This document shows positions 8,691 through 19,376 of a stretch of 64,000 bases of DNA, in pieces; position 1 is the stretch's first letter; every line of letters begins with the position of its first letter. The DNA comes from Hydrogenophaga sp. (GTDB taxonomy: Bacteria > Pseudomonadota > Gammaproteobacteria > Burkholderiales > Burkholderiaceae_C): positions 186,001 through 250,000 of the forward strand of contig NZ_JAUSCF010000006.1 of NCBI RefSeq assembly GCF_030651625.1, in the 5' to 3' direction. The position numbers and the translations under genes are program-made. The notes beneath the pieces were generated by a model. That model did not search any database. It was not told the DNA's origin and worked only from the letters and a program-made list of their open reading frames with translations.

Positions 8691-10499
8691 ATGAACCACA
8701 TCCGCAATTTTTCCATCATCGCGCACATCGATCACGGCAAGTCCACGCTCGCTGACCGGATCATTTCGTTGTGCGGCGGGCTCTCCGACCGCGAGATGAG
8801 CGAGCAGGTACTCGACTCCATGGACATCGAGAAGGAGCGTGGCATCACCATCAAGGCACAGACCGCTGCGCTGCGTTACCAGGCCCGCGATGGTCAGGTC
8901 TACAACCTCAATCTGATCGACACACCCGGGCACGTGGATTTCTCTTACGAGGTCAGCCGTTCGCTGTCGGCATGCGAAGGTGCTTTGCTGGTCGTCGATG
9001 CGAGTCAGGGTGTCGAAGCGCAGACCGTTGCCAACTGCTACACGGCGCTGGACCTTGGCGTGGAAGTGGTGCCCGTGTTGAACAAGATGGATCTGCCCAA
9101 CGCCGATCCCGAAAACGCCAAGACCGAAATTGAAGACGTGATCGGCATCGACGCCACCGATGCCATTCCATGCTCGGCCAAGACGGGCATGGGGGTCGAG
9201 GACATCCTGGAAGCGGTGGTCGCCCGCATCCCGCCTCCCAAAGGCGATCCGGCTGCGCCCTTGCGCGCCATGATCGTGGACAGCTGGTACGACGCGTACG
9301 TGGGTGTGGTCATGCTGGTCCGGGTCGTTGACGGGCGCCTCCTCAAGGGCGAGCGCTTCAAGATGATGGCGACCAACACGGTCTACAACGCGGACAACCT
9401 CGGAGTGTTCACGCCCGCCAATGCGCCACGGGACTCTTTGCAGGCGGGTGAGGTGGGCTACATCATCGCGGGCATCAAGGAGCTGCAGGCGGCCAAGGTC
9501 GGTGACACGATCACGCTGGAGAAAAAGCTGCCGAACAATGCCGGGCCCGCCACAAAAGCGTTGCCGGGCTTCAAGGAAGTCAAACCGCAGGTTTTTGCAG
9601 GCCTGTATCCAACTGAAGCCAATCAGTACGACGGCTTGCGCGACGCACTGGAGAAGCTCAAGCTCAATGACGCTGCCTTGCAATATGAGCCTGAGGTGTC
9701 CCAGGCGCTGGGCTTCGGGTTCCGGTGCGGATTCCTTGGACTGTTGCACATGGAGATCGTGCAGGAGCGCCTGGAGCGCGAGTTCGATCAGGACCTCATC
9801 ACCACCGCCCCGAGCGTGGTGTATCAGGTGGTCAAGCCCGACGGCGAAGTAATTCTGGTGGAGAACCCGTCCAAGATGCCGGAGCAGGGGCGCATAGAAG
9901 AAATACGCGAACCCATCGTGACCGTGCACCTGTACATGCCGCAGGACTATGTGGGCGCCGTGATGACGCTGGCCAACCAGAAGCGCGGCATGCAGCTCAA
10001 CATGGCCTACCACGGCAAGCAAGTCATGCTCACTTACGACATGCCACTGGGCGAGATCGTGCTGGACTTTTTCGACAAGTTGAAGTCAGTGAGCCGTGGC
10101 TACGCTTCCATGGATTACGAATTCAAGGAATACAGGCCGTCCGATGTGGTCAAGGTCGACATTTTGCTCAACGGCGAAAAGGTCGATGCCCTGTCAATCA
10201 TCGTGCACCGGTCACAGTCTCAATACCGGGGACGAGCGGTTGCTGCCAAGATGCGGGAAATCATCAGTCGCCAGATGTTCGATGTGGCCATCCAGGCGGC
10301 CATTGGCGGCAACGTGATCGCGCGCGAAACCATCAAGGCACTTCGCAAGAATGTGCTGGCAAAATGCTACGGCGGTGACATTACCCGCAAACGCAAACTC
10401 CTCGAAAAACAGAAGGCGGGCAAGAAGCGCATGAAGCAAATCGGATCTGTTGAAGTGCCTCAAGAGGCATTCCTGGCTATCTTGCAGGTGCAAGACTGA
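8691..10499 (+). CDS. lepA: Elongation factor 4 (LepA), back-translocating GTPase
   Basis: 602-residue ribosomal GTPase, exactly the family length. The P-loop motif AHIDHGKST covers residues 11-19, with DTPGH and NKMD as further GTPase motifs. The family-specific C-terminal domain has [15 protein letters not shown] and [21 protein letters not shown] 8691 gives the typical [16 protein letters not shown]; the TTG just before it is not needed. Its TGA overlaps the lepB ATG by one base (10497-10501), the classic lepA-lepB coupling. Confidence 0.98.
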   Translation: MNHIRNFSIIAHIDHGKSTLADRIISLCGGLSDREMSEQVLDSMDIEKERGITIKAQTAALRYQARDGQVYNLNLIDTPGHVDFSYEVSRSLSACEGALLVVDASQGVEAQTVANCYTALDLGVEVVPVLNKMDLPNADPENAKTEIEDVIGIDATDAIPCSAKTGMGVEDILEAVVARIPPPKGDPAAPLRAMIVDSWYDAYVGVVMLVRVVDGRLLKGERFKMMATNTVYNADNLGVFTPANAPRDSLQAGEVGYIIAGIKELQAAKVGDTITLEKKLPNNAGPATKALPGFKEVKPQVFAGLYPTEANQYDGLRDALEKLKLNDAALQYEPEVSQALGFGFRCGFLGLLHMEIVQERLEREFDQDLITTAPSVVYQVVKPDGEVILVENPSKMPEQGRIEEIREPIVTVHLYMPQDYVGAVMTLANQKRGMQLNMAYHGKQVMLTYDMPLGEIVLDFFDKLKSVSRGYASMDYEFKEYRPSDVVKVDILLNGEKVDALSIIVHRSQSQYRGRAVAAKMREIISRQMFDVAIQAAIGGNVIARETIKALRKNVLAKCYGGDITRKRKLLEKQKAGKKRMKQIGSVEVPQEAFLAILQVQD

Positions 10500-11476
10500 T
10501 GGGGGCCGCAATGAGCGCACTGACTGCGCTGCTGCTCACCGCTTTCATAGGCTACACAGGCGCCTGGTATCTGGGCATGGTGCAAGGCAATTTCGCCTTG
10601 CTGTTGATGATGGCCACATTGGTCACAGGTGTTTACTGGATTGCCGAAAAGCTGGTATTCCTGCCTCAGCGAAAGAAGGCAGCTGAACAATTGCAGGTTG
10701 AACACAATGCCCGCAGGGCTGCATTGCAGCAGCAGGGCTTCAGCCAGATCGAAGGCGATGTCGATGCCGCTCGGCAGAAGCTGCTGGCTCAGCCATGGTG
10801 GCTGGACTGGACCGCCGGTTTGTTCCCGGTGATTCTTGCCGTGTTTGTCCTTCGGTCGTTTCTGTTCGAGCCGTTCAAAATTCCATCGGGATCCATGATC
10901 CCCACATTGCGTGTTGGCGATCTGATTCTGGTGAACAAATTTCACTATGGCATTCGGTTGCCAGTTTTCAATACGAAGCTGATAGCCAACAACGACCCGG
11001 AACGCGGTGATGTCATGGTGTTCCGTTACCCCCCTCAGCCCAGCCTCGACTACATCAAGCGCGTGGTGGGGCTGCCAGGAGATGAGGTTGCTTACCTGAA
11101 CAAGTCACTCACGGTGAACGGTCAGTCTGTGCCAAAGGCTGCCCAACCCGAGTTCTTTGACAGCGACAGCATGCGTTATACCAAGCAGTTTCGCGAGACG
11201 ATAGGGTCGCGTTCCTACAACACCCTCAACGACGATGAGCGACCTGCCTTCATTCCAGGTGCAACGGAGTTCCCTTTTAATGACAATTGCCGGTACTCCG
11301 TCGAAGGGGTGGTGTGCAAGGTACCTCAGGGGCACTATTTCCTGATGGGTGACAATCGGGACAATTCGCTCGACTCCCGTTACTGGGGGTTTGTACCTGA
11401 AGCCAATATCGTGGGCAGAGCCTTCTTCGTGTGGATGAATTTTGGTGATCTGGGGCGCATTGGCGCCTTCGAATAG
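10499..11476 (+). CDS. lepB: Signal peptidase I
   Basis: 325-residue inner-membrane protease that removes signal peptides from exported proteins. The N-terminus holds hydrophobic segments (about 5-28 and 32-50) and a further anchor (about 101-125). The catalytic Ser132 is in PSGSMIPTL and the general base Lys187 is in DYIKRVVGLPGD. The GDNRDNSLDSRYWG box is near the C-terminus. The start overlaps the lepA stop; an internal ATG at 10511 is a second possible start. Confidence 0.97.
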   Translation: MGAAMSALTALLLTAFIGYTGAWYLGMVQGNFALLLMMATLVTGVYWIAEKLVFLPQRKKAAEQLQVEHNARRAALQQQGFSQIEGDVDAARQKLLAQPWWLDWTAGLFPVILAVFVLRSFLFEPFKIPSGSMIPTLRVGDLILVNKFHYGIRLPVFNTKLIANNDPERGDVMVFRYPPQPSLDYIKRVVGLPGDEVAYLNKSLTVNGQSVPKAAQPEFFDSDSMRYTKQFRETIGSRSYNTLNDDERPAFIPGATEFPFNDNCRYSVEGVVCKVPQGHYFLMGDNRDNSLDSRYWGFVPEANIVGRAFFVWMNFGDLGRIGAFE

Positions 11477-11509
11477 ATCCGTTCGTTACGGTCAATCTGG
11501 AGATCAAGA

Positions 11510-11857
11510 ATGAAAACGAAAAAACGTCAGCAAGGACTCACTTTTTTTGGACTGCTGGTGGTCGGTATTCTGCTGGCGCTTGCAGGGGTGGTGGCCGCGC
11601 AAGTGGTCCCGACTTACATCGAATACCTCGCCGTGCAGAAGGCGGTCAAGCAAGCGTCTACCGGTACGACCGTCGCAGAGGTTCGCAGCATTTTTGACAA
11701 GGCCGCTCAGATTGACGACATTCGAACCATTTCAGGCAAGGATCTCGAAATCGGCAAAGAAGGTGATCGCGTGGTGGTCTCGTTTTCCTACGACCGCGAA
11801 ATTCATTTGACTGGGCCGGCCTATCTTGTCATGCGGTACGAGGGTCGCTCGCGATGA
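11510..11857 (+). CDS. DUF4845 family protein with pilin-like N-terminus
   Basis: 115-residue protein of unknown function, typical of the lepB-rnc interval in betaproteobacteria. The N-terminus ([20 protein letters not shown]) resembles a type IV prepilin: basic leader, Gly, then a hydrophobic helix. It lacks the Glu at +5 that mature pilins need. A small soluble domain follows (VQKAVKQAS...[19 protein letters not shown]). It is probably anchored in the inner membrane. A ribosome binding site (GGAGATCAAG) precedes ATG 11510. It is 33 nt after lepB and just upstream of rnc. Confidence 0.85.
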   Translation: MKTKKRQQGLTFFGLLVVGILLALAGVVAAQVVPTYIEYLAVQKAVKQASTGTTVAEVRSIFDKAAQIDDIRTISGKDLEIGKEGDRVVVSFSYDREIHLTGPAYLVMRYEGRSR

Positions 11858-11873
11858 TCAGGTGGAACCGGAG

Positions 11874-12596
11874 ATGGCGCCCTGTGGGGTGCCCTGGCGC
11901 TTGAACGCAGACCTGGCAGCGCTGCAACAGCGCCTGAATCACAGCTTCAACAATGTGCGCCTGCTGGAGCGCGCGCTGACACATCGCAGTTTCTCGGCCG
12001 ACCACAACGAGCGCCTTGAGTTTCTGGGAGACTCCGTGCTGAATTTGGCCGTGTCCGGTCTCCTGTTTGAAAAGCTCAGCGATCTGCCTGAAGGCGATTT
12101 GTCCCGTGTGAGAGCCAATCTGGTCAAGCAGGACACCTTGTTTCAGATAGCGAGCACGCTGGGCCTCGCCACGGCGTTGCGACTGGGCGACGGTGAGAAA
12201 CGCTCGGGCGGTCACAAGCGACCATCCATACTGGCCGACGCACTTGAAGCGATCATCGGTGCCGTGTATCTGGATGCCGGATTCGATGTCGCTGCAGTTG
12301 TGGTGCGTCGCCTGTATGGTGATCTGGAACTGAACACGCAGATGAGCGCGATGGGCAAAGATCCCAAGACAGAATTGCAGGAGTGGTTGCAGGGGCGCAA
12401 AATGAAGCTGCCTGCCTATCGGGTGGTGGCCACGCTGGGTGAAGCGCACAAGCAGACTTTCGATGTGGAATGCACGGTCACCGAGTTCGCTCACAGCGAG
12501 CGGGGTATTGGCGCTTCCCGCCGTGCGGGCGAACAGGCCGCTGCCGCGGCCATGTTGCAGCACCTTGCTTTGCATGCAGGCGAGCGCAGCGCCTGA
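11874..12596 (+). CDS. rnc: Ribonuclease III
   Basis: 240-residue double-strand-specific endoribonuclease that processes rRNA and structured mRNA. The catalytic signature [17 protein letters not shown] is present, followed by [13 protein letters not shown] and the second acidic cluster [17 protein letters not shown]-terminal double-stranded RNA binding domain runs from about [12 protein letters not shown] to the end. I chose ATG 11874, 16 nt after the preceding stop and preceded by GGTGGAACCGGAG. A start at 11826 would overlap the DUF4845 gene. era follows after 62 nt, as expected. Confidence 0.95.
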   Translation: MAPCGVPWRLNADLAALQQRLNHSFNNVRLLERALTHRSFSADHNERLEFLGDSVLNLAVSGLLFEKLSDLPEGDLSRVRANLVKQDTLFQIASTLGLATALRLGDGEKRSGGHKRPSILADALEAIIGAVYLDAGFDVAAVVVRRLYGDLELNTQMSAMGKDPKTELQEWLQGRKMKLPAYRVVATLGEAHKQTFDVECTVTEFAHSERGIGASRRAGEQAAAAAMLQHLALHAGERSA

Positions 12597-12658
12597 GTGC
12601 TTCCTTGCAAATGGTGTGTCCTTGGCACATCCCAACCGAATCCAGCTGACCCGAACCC

Positions 12659-13705
12659 ATGCCCAAACATCCCGACCATTCTCCACAGTCGAACGCCGCT
12701 CCCGCTGATCCGGGCGCCAGCACCGAGCTCGATGCCATGCTGGCCCGTGCGCTGGGTAAACCCGGTGCGCCAGCGGATGGCGTTGATTCCCATGCGGGCG
12801 AGGTACCTGAGGCGGTAGATCCTGAAATGCAGCGGTGTGGTTACGTTGCCATCGTAGGCAAACCCAACGTCGGGAAATCCACGCTGCTCAACGCGCTTGT
12901 GGGCCAGAAGGTCAGCATCACGTCGCGCAAGGCCCAGACCACGCGCCACCGTATCACCGGCATGCGCACGCTAGGGGCTTCCCAGTTTGTTTTCGTTGAC
13001 ACACCCGGCTTCCAGACCCGGCACGGCAATGCCTTGAATCGGGCGCTCAACAAGACAGTGCTCGGTGCCGTCAGTGATGTGGATCTGATCCTGTTCGTGG
13101 TGGAAGCCGGGCAGTTCAATCTGGCGGACGCCAAGGTGCTGTCGCTGCTGCCCGCCAACGTGCCCGCCATTCTCGTGGCCAACAAGTTCGATCTGGTTCA
13201 CCGCCGAGGTGAACTTGCTCCCTGGCTGCGCGCCATGCAGGAACGCCATTCCTTTGCCGAGTTTGTTCCGATGTCGGCCAAAACGGCCAAGGACATCGAG
13301 CGGCTTTTCGGTATTTGCGAGAAATACCTTCCCCAGCAACCCTGGATGCACAGCCCCGACGACCTGACCGACCGGAGCGAGCGCTTCATGGCCAGCGAAA
13401 TGGTACGTGAGAAGCTGTTCCGGCTCACAGGTGATGAACTGCCCTACACCTCGACCGTGATCATCGACAAGTTCGAAGAAGAAGGACGACTCAAACGGAT
13501 CGCTGCCACCATCGTGGTGGAGCGCGAAGGTCACAAAGGCATGGTCATTGGTGACAAGGGCGAAAAGCTCAAGCGCATCGGAACCGAAGCCCGACAAGAG
13601 CTTGAGAAACTCTGGGACTGCAAGGTGTTCCTGGAGCTCTGGGTGAAGGTGCGGTCTGGCTGGGCTGATGACGACGCTCGCGTGCGTTCCTTTGGTTATG
13701 AATGA
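12659..13705 (+). CDS. era: GTPase Era
   Basis: Ribosome assembly GTPase that binds 16S rRNA through a C-terminal KH domain. The P-loop GKPNVGKST is at residues 67-75, with VDTPGF, ANKFDLV and the KH segment [22 protein letters not shown]. At 348 residues it is about 45 longer than E. coli Era. The surplus is a low-complexity, Ala/Pro-rich N-terminal stretch, so a downstream start (for example ATG 12737) cannot be excluded. It lies between rnc and recO in the conserved order. Confidence 0.95.
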   Translation: MPKHPDHSPQSNAAPADPGASTELDAMLARALGKPGAPADGVDSHAGEVPEAVDPEMQRCGYVAIVGKPNVGKSTLLNALVGQKVSITSRKAQTTRHRITGMRTLGASQFVFVDTPGFQTRHGNALNRALNKTVLGAVSDVDLILFVVEAGQFNLADAKVLSLLPANVPAILVANKFDLVHRRGELAPWLRAMQERHSFAEFVPMSAKTAKDIERLFGICEKYLPQQPWMHSPDDLTDRSERFMASEMVREKLFRLTGDELPYTSTVIIDKFEEEGRLKRIAATIVVEREGHKGMVIGDKGEKLKRIGTEARQELEKLWDCKVFLELWVKVRSGWADDDARVRSFGYE

Positions 13706-13786
13706 GTGTCGAAGCGCATTCAGCGGTATCGAGAGCCAAATTCGCAGATCTCTGCGCGATTGATTTTTTGCTGATGAGCTCCTGAC

Positions 13787-14605
13787 ATGGCTTCGCGCCG
13801 TTTTGCCGACGAACCCGCTTTTGTCCTGCACCGGTACGACTGGAGCGAGTCGAGCCTTGTTCTGGAAGTCTTTGCCCGCCACCATGGGCGCGTCGCCTTG
13901 GTGGCGAAAGGGGTCAAGCGACCCACCTCTCAATTCCGCCCGGTGTTGTTGCCGCTGCAACCGCTGCTGCTGAGCTGGAGCGGAGATGCCGAGGTCAGAA
14001 CGCTCAAGGCCGCGCAATGGCAGGGTGGGCACGTCATGCCGACCGGTGAGGCGCTGCTGTCAGGCAGTTATCTCAATGAATTGCTGATGCGTCTTCTGGC
14101 CAGAGATGATGCGCACGAGCGCCTTTTTGACCACTACGCCATGGCAGTCCAGTTGCTGGCGGAGCGGGGCGACACGCAGGAACTTCTGCTGCGGGCTTTT
14201 GAGCTTTTGTTGTTGAAAGAGACTGGTCTGCTGCCAGATCTGTCTCGGGATGGGAGCTCCATGATCGCCGTGGATCCGGAAGCCTCTTACGTGCTTGCGC
14301 CCGAGAGCGGCCTGCGCATGGCGCAAGCTGGCGACAGCAGCCCATTGTCTGGTGAGCAGTGCCTGGGCCTGTACCGTGCAATGGAAGGGGACAGTCCCTT
14401 TCTGGCCACGCTGCGGGCTTGTGCTTCTTGCATGGCAGCACTGCGCATCCCTTTGCGTGGCCTGCTGCACTACCATTGCGGCGTCAGGGTGTTCAAGACC
14501 CGGCAATTGATGATCGATGTCCAGACCATGATGCGTGTGAGCGCGCCGTCCGTGCTCGACAAAGATCGGATCTCCGTTCACAACAAATCCTCCGCCCCAT
14601 CATGA
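13787..14605 (+). CDS. recO: DNA repair protein RecO
   Basis: 272-residue recombination mediator that, with RecF and RecR, loads RecA on gapped DNA. The N-terminal OB-fold carries the family pattern FVLHRYDWSESSLVLEVFARHHGR and VALVAKGVKRP. A helical C-terminal part follows with FELLLLKETGLLPDLS. The stop (TGA 14603-14605) overlaps the pdxJ start in ATGA, indicating translational coupling. It follows era by 81 nt. Confidence 0.95.
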   Translation: MASRRFADEPAFVLHRYDWSESSLVLEVFARHHGRVALVAKGVKRPTSQFRPVLLPLQPLLLSWSGDAEVRTLKAAQWQGGHVMPTGEALLSGSYLNELLMRLLARDDAHERLFDHYAMAVQLLAERGDTQELLLRAFELLLLKETGLLPDLSRDGSSMIAVDPEASYVLAPESGLRMAQAGDSSPLSGEQCLGLYRAMEGDSPFLATLRACASCMAALRIPLRGLLHYHCGVRVFKTRQLMIDVQTMMRVSAPSVLDKDRISVHNKSSAPS

Positions 14606-15390
14606 CTGCAGCCCTACCGCCCGGCGTCTCCGGCACGGCCTTGTCTGTCAACCTGAACAAGGTGGCCCTGGTTCGCAACACCCGCCATCTGGGTATTCCA
14701 TCTGTGGTCCGCGCGGCAATCCAGTGTCTGGAGGCCGGGGCACAAGGCATCACTGTGCACCCTCGACCGGACGAACGCCACGTGCGCCTGAGCGACGTGT
14801 TCGATCTGGGCGAACTGATGCGGTCATGGCCCGATCGGGAATTCAACATTGAAGGCAACCCACTTCACAACCTGATGAGCGTGGCGCACGAGGTCAAGGC
14901 AAGAGGACTGCCCCTGCACCAGTTGACTTTCGTGCCCGACAGCGAAGGCCAGTTCACGAGTGATCATGGTTGGTCATTCCCGCAGGACGCAGAAACCCTT
15001 CGCGAACTGATTGCAAAGGGGCATTCACTGGGCGCGCGGGTGAGCCTTTTCATGGATGCCGAGGCTGCATCCATGAACGCTGCGCGCGAGGTGGGCGCAG
15101 ACCGGGTGGAGCTTTACACCGAGCCGTATGCCGCCGCCTGGCATGTGCCTTCCGCGCGCGCGTTGCAGCTGGAACGGTTCCATGCCGCAGCGCGAGCCGC
15201 AGCGGCGGCTGGCCTGGGTGTGAACGCCGGTCACGATCTCAACCGGGAGAATCTGGCCGAGTTTCTTCGCCAGGTGCCAGGCGTGCAAGAGGTGTCCATC
15301 GGTCATGCATTGATCGCCGATGCCCTTGAAATGGGTTACGCCGCGACCATTCGAGCCTATCGTCGTGTCATGGACGAGTCCTCGAACTGA
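14602..15390 (+). CDS. pdxJ: Pyridoxine 5'-phosphate synthase
   Basis: Closes the pyridoxine ring in the DXP-dependent vitamin B6 pathway. The 262-residue TIM barrel starts with LSVNLNKVALVRNTR. It carries the phosphate and substrate motifs ITVHPRPDERH, FNIEGNP and GLGVNAGHDLNREN, ending with EVSIGHALIADAL. ATG 14602 overlaps the recO stop by 4 nt. PLP made here is the cofactor of TrpB, KynU and ArgD encoded elsewhere in the window. Confidence 0.97.
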   Translation: MTAALPPGVSGTALSVNLNKVALVRNTRHLGIPSVVRAAIQCLEAGAQGITVHPRPDERHVRLSDVFDLGELMRSWPDREFNIEGNPLHNLMSVAHEVKARGLPLHQLTFVPDSEGQFTSDHGWSFPQDAETLRELIAKGHSLGARVSLFMDAEAASMNAAREVGADRVELYTEPYAAAWHVPSARALQLERFHAAARAAAAAGLGVNAGHDLNRENLAEFLRQVPGVQEVSIGHALIADALEMGYAATIRAYRRVMDESSN

Positions 15391-15423
15391 GACAACGAAG
15401 CCCCATCCTTGAACAGGCACGAG

Positions 15424-15828
15424 ATGATTTACGGCATAGGTACCGACATTTGCGACATCCGGCGCATCGAGGCCACCTGGACACGCCAGGGCGAACGATT
15501 CGCTCGCCGGGTGCTGGCCGATGCCGAATTTGCAGTCTGGCAGCAGCGCAGCGTACGTTGGCCGCAACGAGGTCTTCGCTATCTCGCCACCCGGTTTTCG
15601 GCCAAGGAAGCCTTCTCAAAAGCGGTGGGCATGGGCATGCGCATGCCCATGACCTGGCGAAGCTGCGAAATTGCAAACCTGGCCAGCGGACAACCGGTGA
15701 TCGTCCTCCATGGCGACCTCAAGAGCTGGTTTGAAGGCAAAGGCCTTCGCGCCCACGTGACGGTCACCGACGAAACCGATTACGCCGCAAGCTTCGTGAT
15801 CGTGGAGCGGGACTCGATCACGCCTTGA
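15424..15828 (+). CDS. acpS: Holo-[acyl-carrier-protein] synthase
   Basis: 134-residue transferase that attaches 4'-phosphopantetheine to the acyl carrier protein. The magnesium-binding Asp8 is in [12 protein letters not shown] and the second conserved acid, Glu62, is in [14 protein letters not shown] 15424 gives the standard MIYGIGTD N-terminus. A TTG at 15409 is in frame but would add residues not found in the family. It lies 33 nt after pdxJ, the usual neighbour. Confidence 0.96.
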   Translation: MIYGIGTDICDIRRIEATWTRQGERFARRVLADAEFAVWQQRSVRWPQRGLRYLATRFSAKEAFSKAVGMGMRMPMTWRSCEIANLASGQPVIVLHGDLKSWFEGKGLRAHVTVTDETDYAASFVIVERDSITP

Positions 15829-15850
15829 CAGTTCACTCAATACTTCAGCC

Positions 15851-16942
15851 ATGCACGCCCTAGCTCCTTTGATCATCGATGTGGCCGGCTTCGGGCTCAA
15901 CCCTGACGACCGCCGTCGACTTGCCCATCCGTTGGTGGGAGGGGTCACGCTGTTCGGACGCAACTGGCACGATCGCGCCCAGCTGACCGCGCTGTGCCAG
16001 GAAATCAAGGCTGTGCGAAGCGACCTCCTGATCGCGGTGGACCACGAGGGAGGGCGGGTGCAGCGATTCCGTACCGACGGTTTCACTCATCTGCCACCCA
16101 TGGCCGAGCTGGGTCGGCTGTGGATGGCACCAGCAGAAAAAAATGGGGAGGAAGGTGCAGCCGCATTGCGAGCATGCAATGCCGCCGTGGCTGTGGGCTA
16201 TGTGCTGGGTGCCGAGTTGCGCGCCTGCGGCGTGGACCTGAGTTTCACGCCTGTCCTCGATCTTGACCATGGCGGCAGCACCGTCATTGGCGACCGATCT
16301 TTTGCGCGAGACCCCCGGATCGTTTCTCTGTTGGCGCAAAGCCTGATGCACGGAATGCTGCAAAGCGGCATGGCCAATTGTGGCAAGCACTTTCCGGGGC
16401 ATGGTTTCGTTCGTGCCGACTCACACCAGGCCATCCCGGTCGACCCGAGAAGTCTCAAACGCATACTGGCCGAAGATGTCGCGCCCTACGGCTGGTTGTC
16501 TGCCAGTCTGCAGGCGGTCATGCCAGCCCACGTGGTTTACCCCAGGGTGGATTCGCGCCCGGCGGGATTTTCTGCACGCTGGTTGCAGGACGTGTTGAGG
16601 CGAAAGCTCGGGTTCACCGGAGCGATCTTCAGCGATGACCTGAGCATGGAAGCAGCGCGCCACATCGATGGGCAGCAGGTCGGCTTTGCAGAAGCCGCGT
16701 TGGCCGCACTCGCTGCGGGTGTTGACATGGTGGTGTTGTGCAATCAGTCGGTCGTCGACGGTGGCGCGCCCATCGATGATGCGATCGAGGCCCTTTCGCG
16801 AGCGATCTACATGGGCCGATGGGTGCCCAATTCGTCCAGTGAAGGAAGGCGCCTTGCATTGTTGCCCCGTTTCAAGGCACCGGAATGGGACGACTTGATG
16901 GTGAGCGAACCCTACATGCGGGCCATGAATCTGCTGCCTTGA
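15851..16942 (+). CDS. nagZ: Beta-N-acetylglucosaminidase (GH3)
   Basis: 363-residue cytoplasmic glycoside hydrolase that removes GlcNAc from anhydro-muropeptides in cell wall recycling. Family 3 motifs are present: DHEGGRVQRFR, the catalytic loop KHFPGHG with its His, and the nucleophile region AIFSDDLSMEAA. Length is normal. It is the last + strand gene of this block and converges with the LON-domain gene across 22 nt with no clear terminator. Confidence 0.96.
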   Translation: MHALAPLIIDVAGFGLNPDDRRRLAHPLVGGVTLFGRNWHDRAQLTALCQEIKAVRSDLLIAVDHEGGRVQRFRTDGFTHLPPMAELGRLWMAPAEKNGEEGAAALRACNAAVAVGYVLGAELRACGVDLSFTPVLDLDHGGSTVIGDRSFARDPRIVSLLAQSLMHGMLQSGMANCGKHFPGHGFVRADSHQAIPVDPRSLKRILAEDVAPYGWLSASLQAVMPAHVVYPRVDSRPAGFSARWLQDVLRRKLGFTGAIFSDDLSMEAARHIDGQQVGFAEAALAALAAGVDMVVLCNQSVVDGGAPIDDAIEALSRAIYMGRWVPNSSSEGRRLALLPRFKAPEWDDLMVSEPYMRAMNLLP

Positions 16943-16964
16943 TGCCTTGACAGGCGCCGTCTGT

Positions 16965-17645
16965 TCAGCCGTCGAGCCCCAACTTTTCTAGCAGATCGGA
17001 AACCAGCTCCAGGCGCAGCAACGGGTTGTCCAGCGCCATCAACCTTTGTTTGAGGTCGGTCGGTGCCGGCAGCAGCTCGGTCCAACGGTTGGCGACCCAA
17101 CCACTGTCGTCCCAATGGTAGGGGGGCTGGATGGGCAGCTCTTTCAGTTGCTCGGGGTCACGCTCTTGCAGGTTGTTCAACAGTCGCTGCAGCGCATCCC
17201 GGGTACTTGCAAGGTGGTCGGGCACCGCAACAGTCGCTTCATGCGCGTCCAGTCGCACGTCGGCCACCCACAGTCCGTGTTGCAGCTGCTGGCGGCGGTT
17301 GACATGAAAACGCTGCAAGCCTCGACACCGGATCAGCATCAACCCAGGCTGGGGTCGCTCCAACATTTCAATCTGCGCCAGGGTCCCGACGGAATGAAAC
17401 ACCTCCTTGGCAAAGCCGTCTCCGCTGGGAGGTGCCAGAGGATCGATCCGGCGCACTTCGCTGCCTTCGCTGAGTGCCACAATGCCAAACGGAGCCCCAG
17501 CCTTGTGGCAGCGGCCAATCATGTCGAGGTAGCGCACCTCAAAAATGCGCAAGGACATCCACCCGCCCGGAAACAGCACGGTCTGGAGTGGAAACAGGGG
17601 CAGCTGTGACAGCGTGAGCGGTTCAGCCTCGGGTCGCGAGGTCAA
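16965..17645 (-). CDS. LON peptidase substrate-binding domain protein
   Basis: 226-residue protein with only the N-terminal (LON) domain of Lon protease: [29 protein letters not shown] near the start, then [17 protein letters not shown]. It lacks the ATPase and protease domains. Stand-alone LON-domain proteins are common in proteobacteria but their role is not settled. The only usable start is TTG 17645, which overlaps the accD stop in the sequence TTGA (17645-17642). The next Met is inside the domain. Co-expression with accD is likely. Confidence 0.88.
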   Translation of the reverse strand: MTSRPEAEPLTLSQLPLFPLQTVLFPGGWMSLRIFEVRYLDMIGRCHKAGAPFGIVALSEGSEVRRIDPLAPPSGDGFAKEVFHSVGTLAQIEMLERPQPGLMLIRCRGLQRFHVNRRQQLQHGLWVADVRLDAHEATVAVPDHLASTRDALQRLLNNLQERDPEQLKELPIQPPYHWDDSGWVANRWTELLPAPTDLKQRLMALDNPLLRLELVSDLLEKLGLDG

Positions 17646-18520
17646 TCGACGACCACCGCATCAGCGCTTTGGCGCTGCAACATGGCCAGCGTGCTGGCGA
17701 TGGTGGCGCGCAGTTCGCGCCTGTCACAGATGAAATCGACAGCACCCTTTGTCTGCAGGAACTCGGCCCGCTGGAACCCTTCGGGAAGCTTCACCCGCAC
17801 GGTGTTTTCAATCACCCTGGGACCGGCGAAGCCGATCAATGCCTTGGGCTCTGCGATCACCACGTCACCCAGAAAGGCAAAGCCTGCCGAAACGCCGCCC
17901 ATGGTGGGATCTGTGAGCACGCTGATGTAGGGAAGGCCCTTCTTGGCCAGTCGCGTCAAAGCGGCATTGGTCTTGGCCATCTGCATCAGTGACAGCAATC
18001 CCTCCTGCATGCGCGCCCCACCGGTTGCGGTGAAGCAGACAAACGGCACTTTTTGTGCGATTGCTTCTTCCACACCGCGCACAAAACGCTCACCGACCAC
18101 CGAACCCATGGAGCCGCCCATGAAATCAAACTCGAAGCAGGCCGTGACCAGGCTGATGCCGTGCACGGCACCGCCCATGACGATGAGGGCGTCGGTTTCG
18201 CCTGTGGTGTCCAGTGCTTCATTCAGCCGCTCGGGGTATTTGCGACTGTCCTTGAATTTGAGTGCGTCAACCGGCAGCACCTCCTGGGCCAGTTCGTAGC
18301 GGCCTTCAGCGTCGAGAAAGGCATTCAGGCGCGCACGGGCGCCGATCCGATGGTGATGGCTGCAGTGAGGGCATACGTTCTGGTTTTTCTCAAGATCATT
18401 CTTGTAGAGCACAGCCTCGCAGCTGGGGCATTTGATCCAAAGGCCCTCTGGCACGCTGCGGCGTTCGGTGGGATCGGTGCGGGTGATTTTTGGGGGCAGC
18501 AGTTTTTCTAGCCAGGACAT
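17642..18520 (-). CDS. accD: Acetyl-CoA carboxylase, carboxyltransferase beta subunit
   Basis: 292-residue subunit of the enzyme that makes malonyl-CoA, the substrate of FabD above. An N-terminal four-Cys zinc ribbon (CPSCEAVLY...[13 protein letters not shown]) is followed by the carboxyltransferase fold with [29 protein letters not shown] and [11 protein letters not shown] chose ATG 18520 ([11 protein letters not shown]), the conserved start. A longer reading adds 12 unrelated residues. It follows trpA at 46 nt, the common betaproteobacterial order. Confidence 0.97.
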   Translation of the reverse strand: MSWLEKLLPPKITRTDPTERRSVPEGLWIKCPSCEAVLYKNDLEKNQNVCPHCSHHHRIGARARLNAFLDAEGRYELAQEVLPVDALKFKDSRKYPERLNEALDTTGETDALIVMGGAVHGISLVTACFEFDFMGGSMGSVVGERFVRGVEEAIAQKVPFVCFTATGGARMQEGLLSLMQMAKTNAALTRLAKKGLPYISVLTDPTMGGVSAGFAFLGDVVIAEPKALIGFAGPRVIENTVRVKLPEGFQRAEFLQTKGAVDFICDRRELRATIASTLAMLQRQSADAVVVD

Positions 18521-18566
18521 GGATTCTCCTTTGCGTGGGCGGCGTGTGCCGACCACGAATTGCGGA

Positions 18567-19376
18567 TTATGCGTCGAGCGCTTTTCGGATGGTGCGAAGG
18601 AAATTCGACGCCACGGCGATGACTTTTTCGTGTGGTTCGTTCTCGATCAACTGGATGATTTTGCTTCCGATCACCACCGCATCGGCCGATCGTCCGATGG
18701 CTCTGGCGGTTTCGGCATCCCGAATCCCGAAACCCACACCCACCGGAACGCTCACATGCGCACGAATGCGCGGCAACATGGCCTCAACCTGACCAATGTC
18801 CAGCGTGCCGGCACCCGTGACACCTTTGAGTGAAACATAGTAGACATAGCCACTGGCCACGCGCGCCACCTGTGACATGCGCTCGTCTGTGGAGGTGGGT
18901 GCAAGCAGAAAAATCAGGTCCATGCCGCGCGAGCGCAGGTCAGCCGCAAAGTCTTCACACTCTTCTGGTGGGTAGTCGACGATGAGCACACCGTCCACAC
19001 CTGCAGCGCTGGCGTCATTGACGAACGCCTTGGCGCCGTGCTTCTGGTCGTAGCGCTCAACCGGGTTGGCGTAGCCCATGAGCACCACGGGCGTGGTGGT
19101 ATCGCGCTCACGAAAGGTCTTGACCATGGCCAGCACCTGCACCAGGCCGATGCCCAGCGCGAGTGCGCGGTCGCCCGCCTTCTGTATGACCGGCCCGTCG
19201 GCCGAAGGATCAGAGAATGGCACTCCCAGCTCGATCACGTCGGCACCTGCTTCAACCATGCCGTGCATCAGGTCTGGCGTGATGTCTGCATAAGGAAACC
19301 CCGCGGTGACATAGGGTATGAGTGCCTTCCGGTGCTGGGCTTTCAATGCGCTCAAAGCGGTATCAATGCGGCTCAT
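18567..19376 (-). CDS. trpA: Tryptophan synthase alpha chain
   Basis: Cleaves indole-3-glycerol phosphate and channels indole to TrpB. The catalytic Glu49 and Asp60 fall in [19 protein letters not shown] at the same numbers as in E. coli. The phosphate-binding [11 protein letters not shown] and GSKIIQLIE are in place. 269 residues. The start overlaps the trpB stop by 4 nt (19373-19376), so the two subunits are coupled in translation. Confidence 0.98.
   Translation of the reverse strand: MSRIDTALSALKAQHRKALIPYVTAGFPYADITPDLMHGMVEAGADVIELGVPFSDPSADGPVIQKAGDRALALGIGLVQVLAMVKTFRERDTTTPVVLMGYANPVERYDQKHGAKAFVNDASAAGVDGVLIVDYPPEECEDFAADLRSRGMDLIFLLAPTSTDERMSQVARVASGYVYYVSLKGVTGAGTLDIGQVEAMLPRIRAHVSVPVGVGFGIRDAETARAIGRSADAVVIGSKIIQLIENEPHEKVIAVASNFLRTIRKALDA

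Noticed and set aside
8631-10022. 463-codon open frame on the - strand
   Set aside because: It lies antisense to lepA in a high-GC region, is His/Arg/Val-rich without any family motif, and lepA itself is certain.
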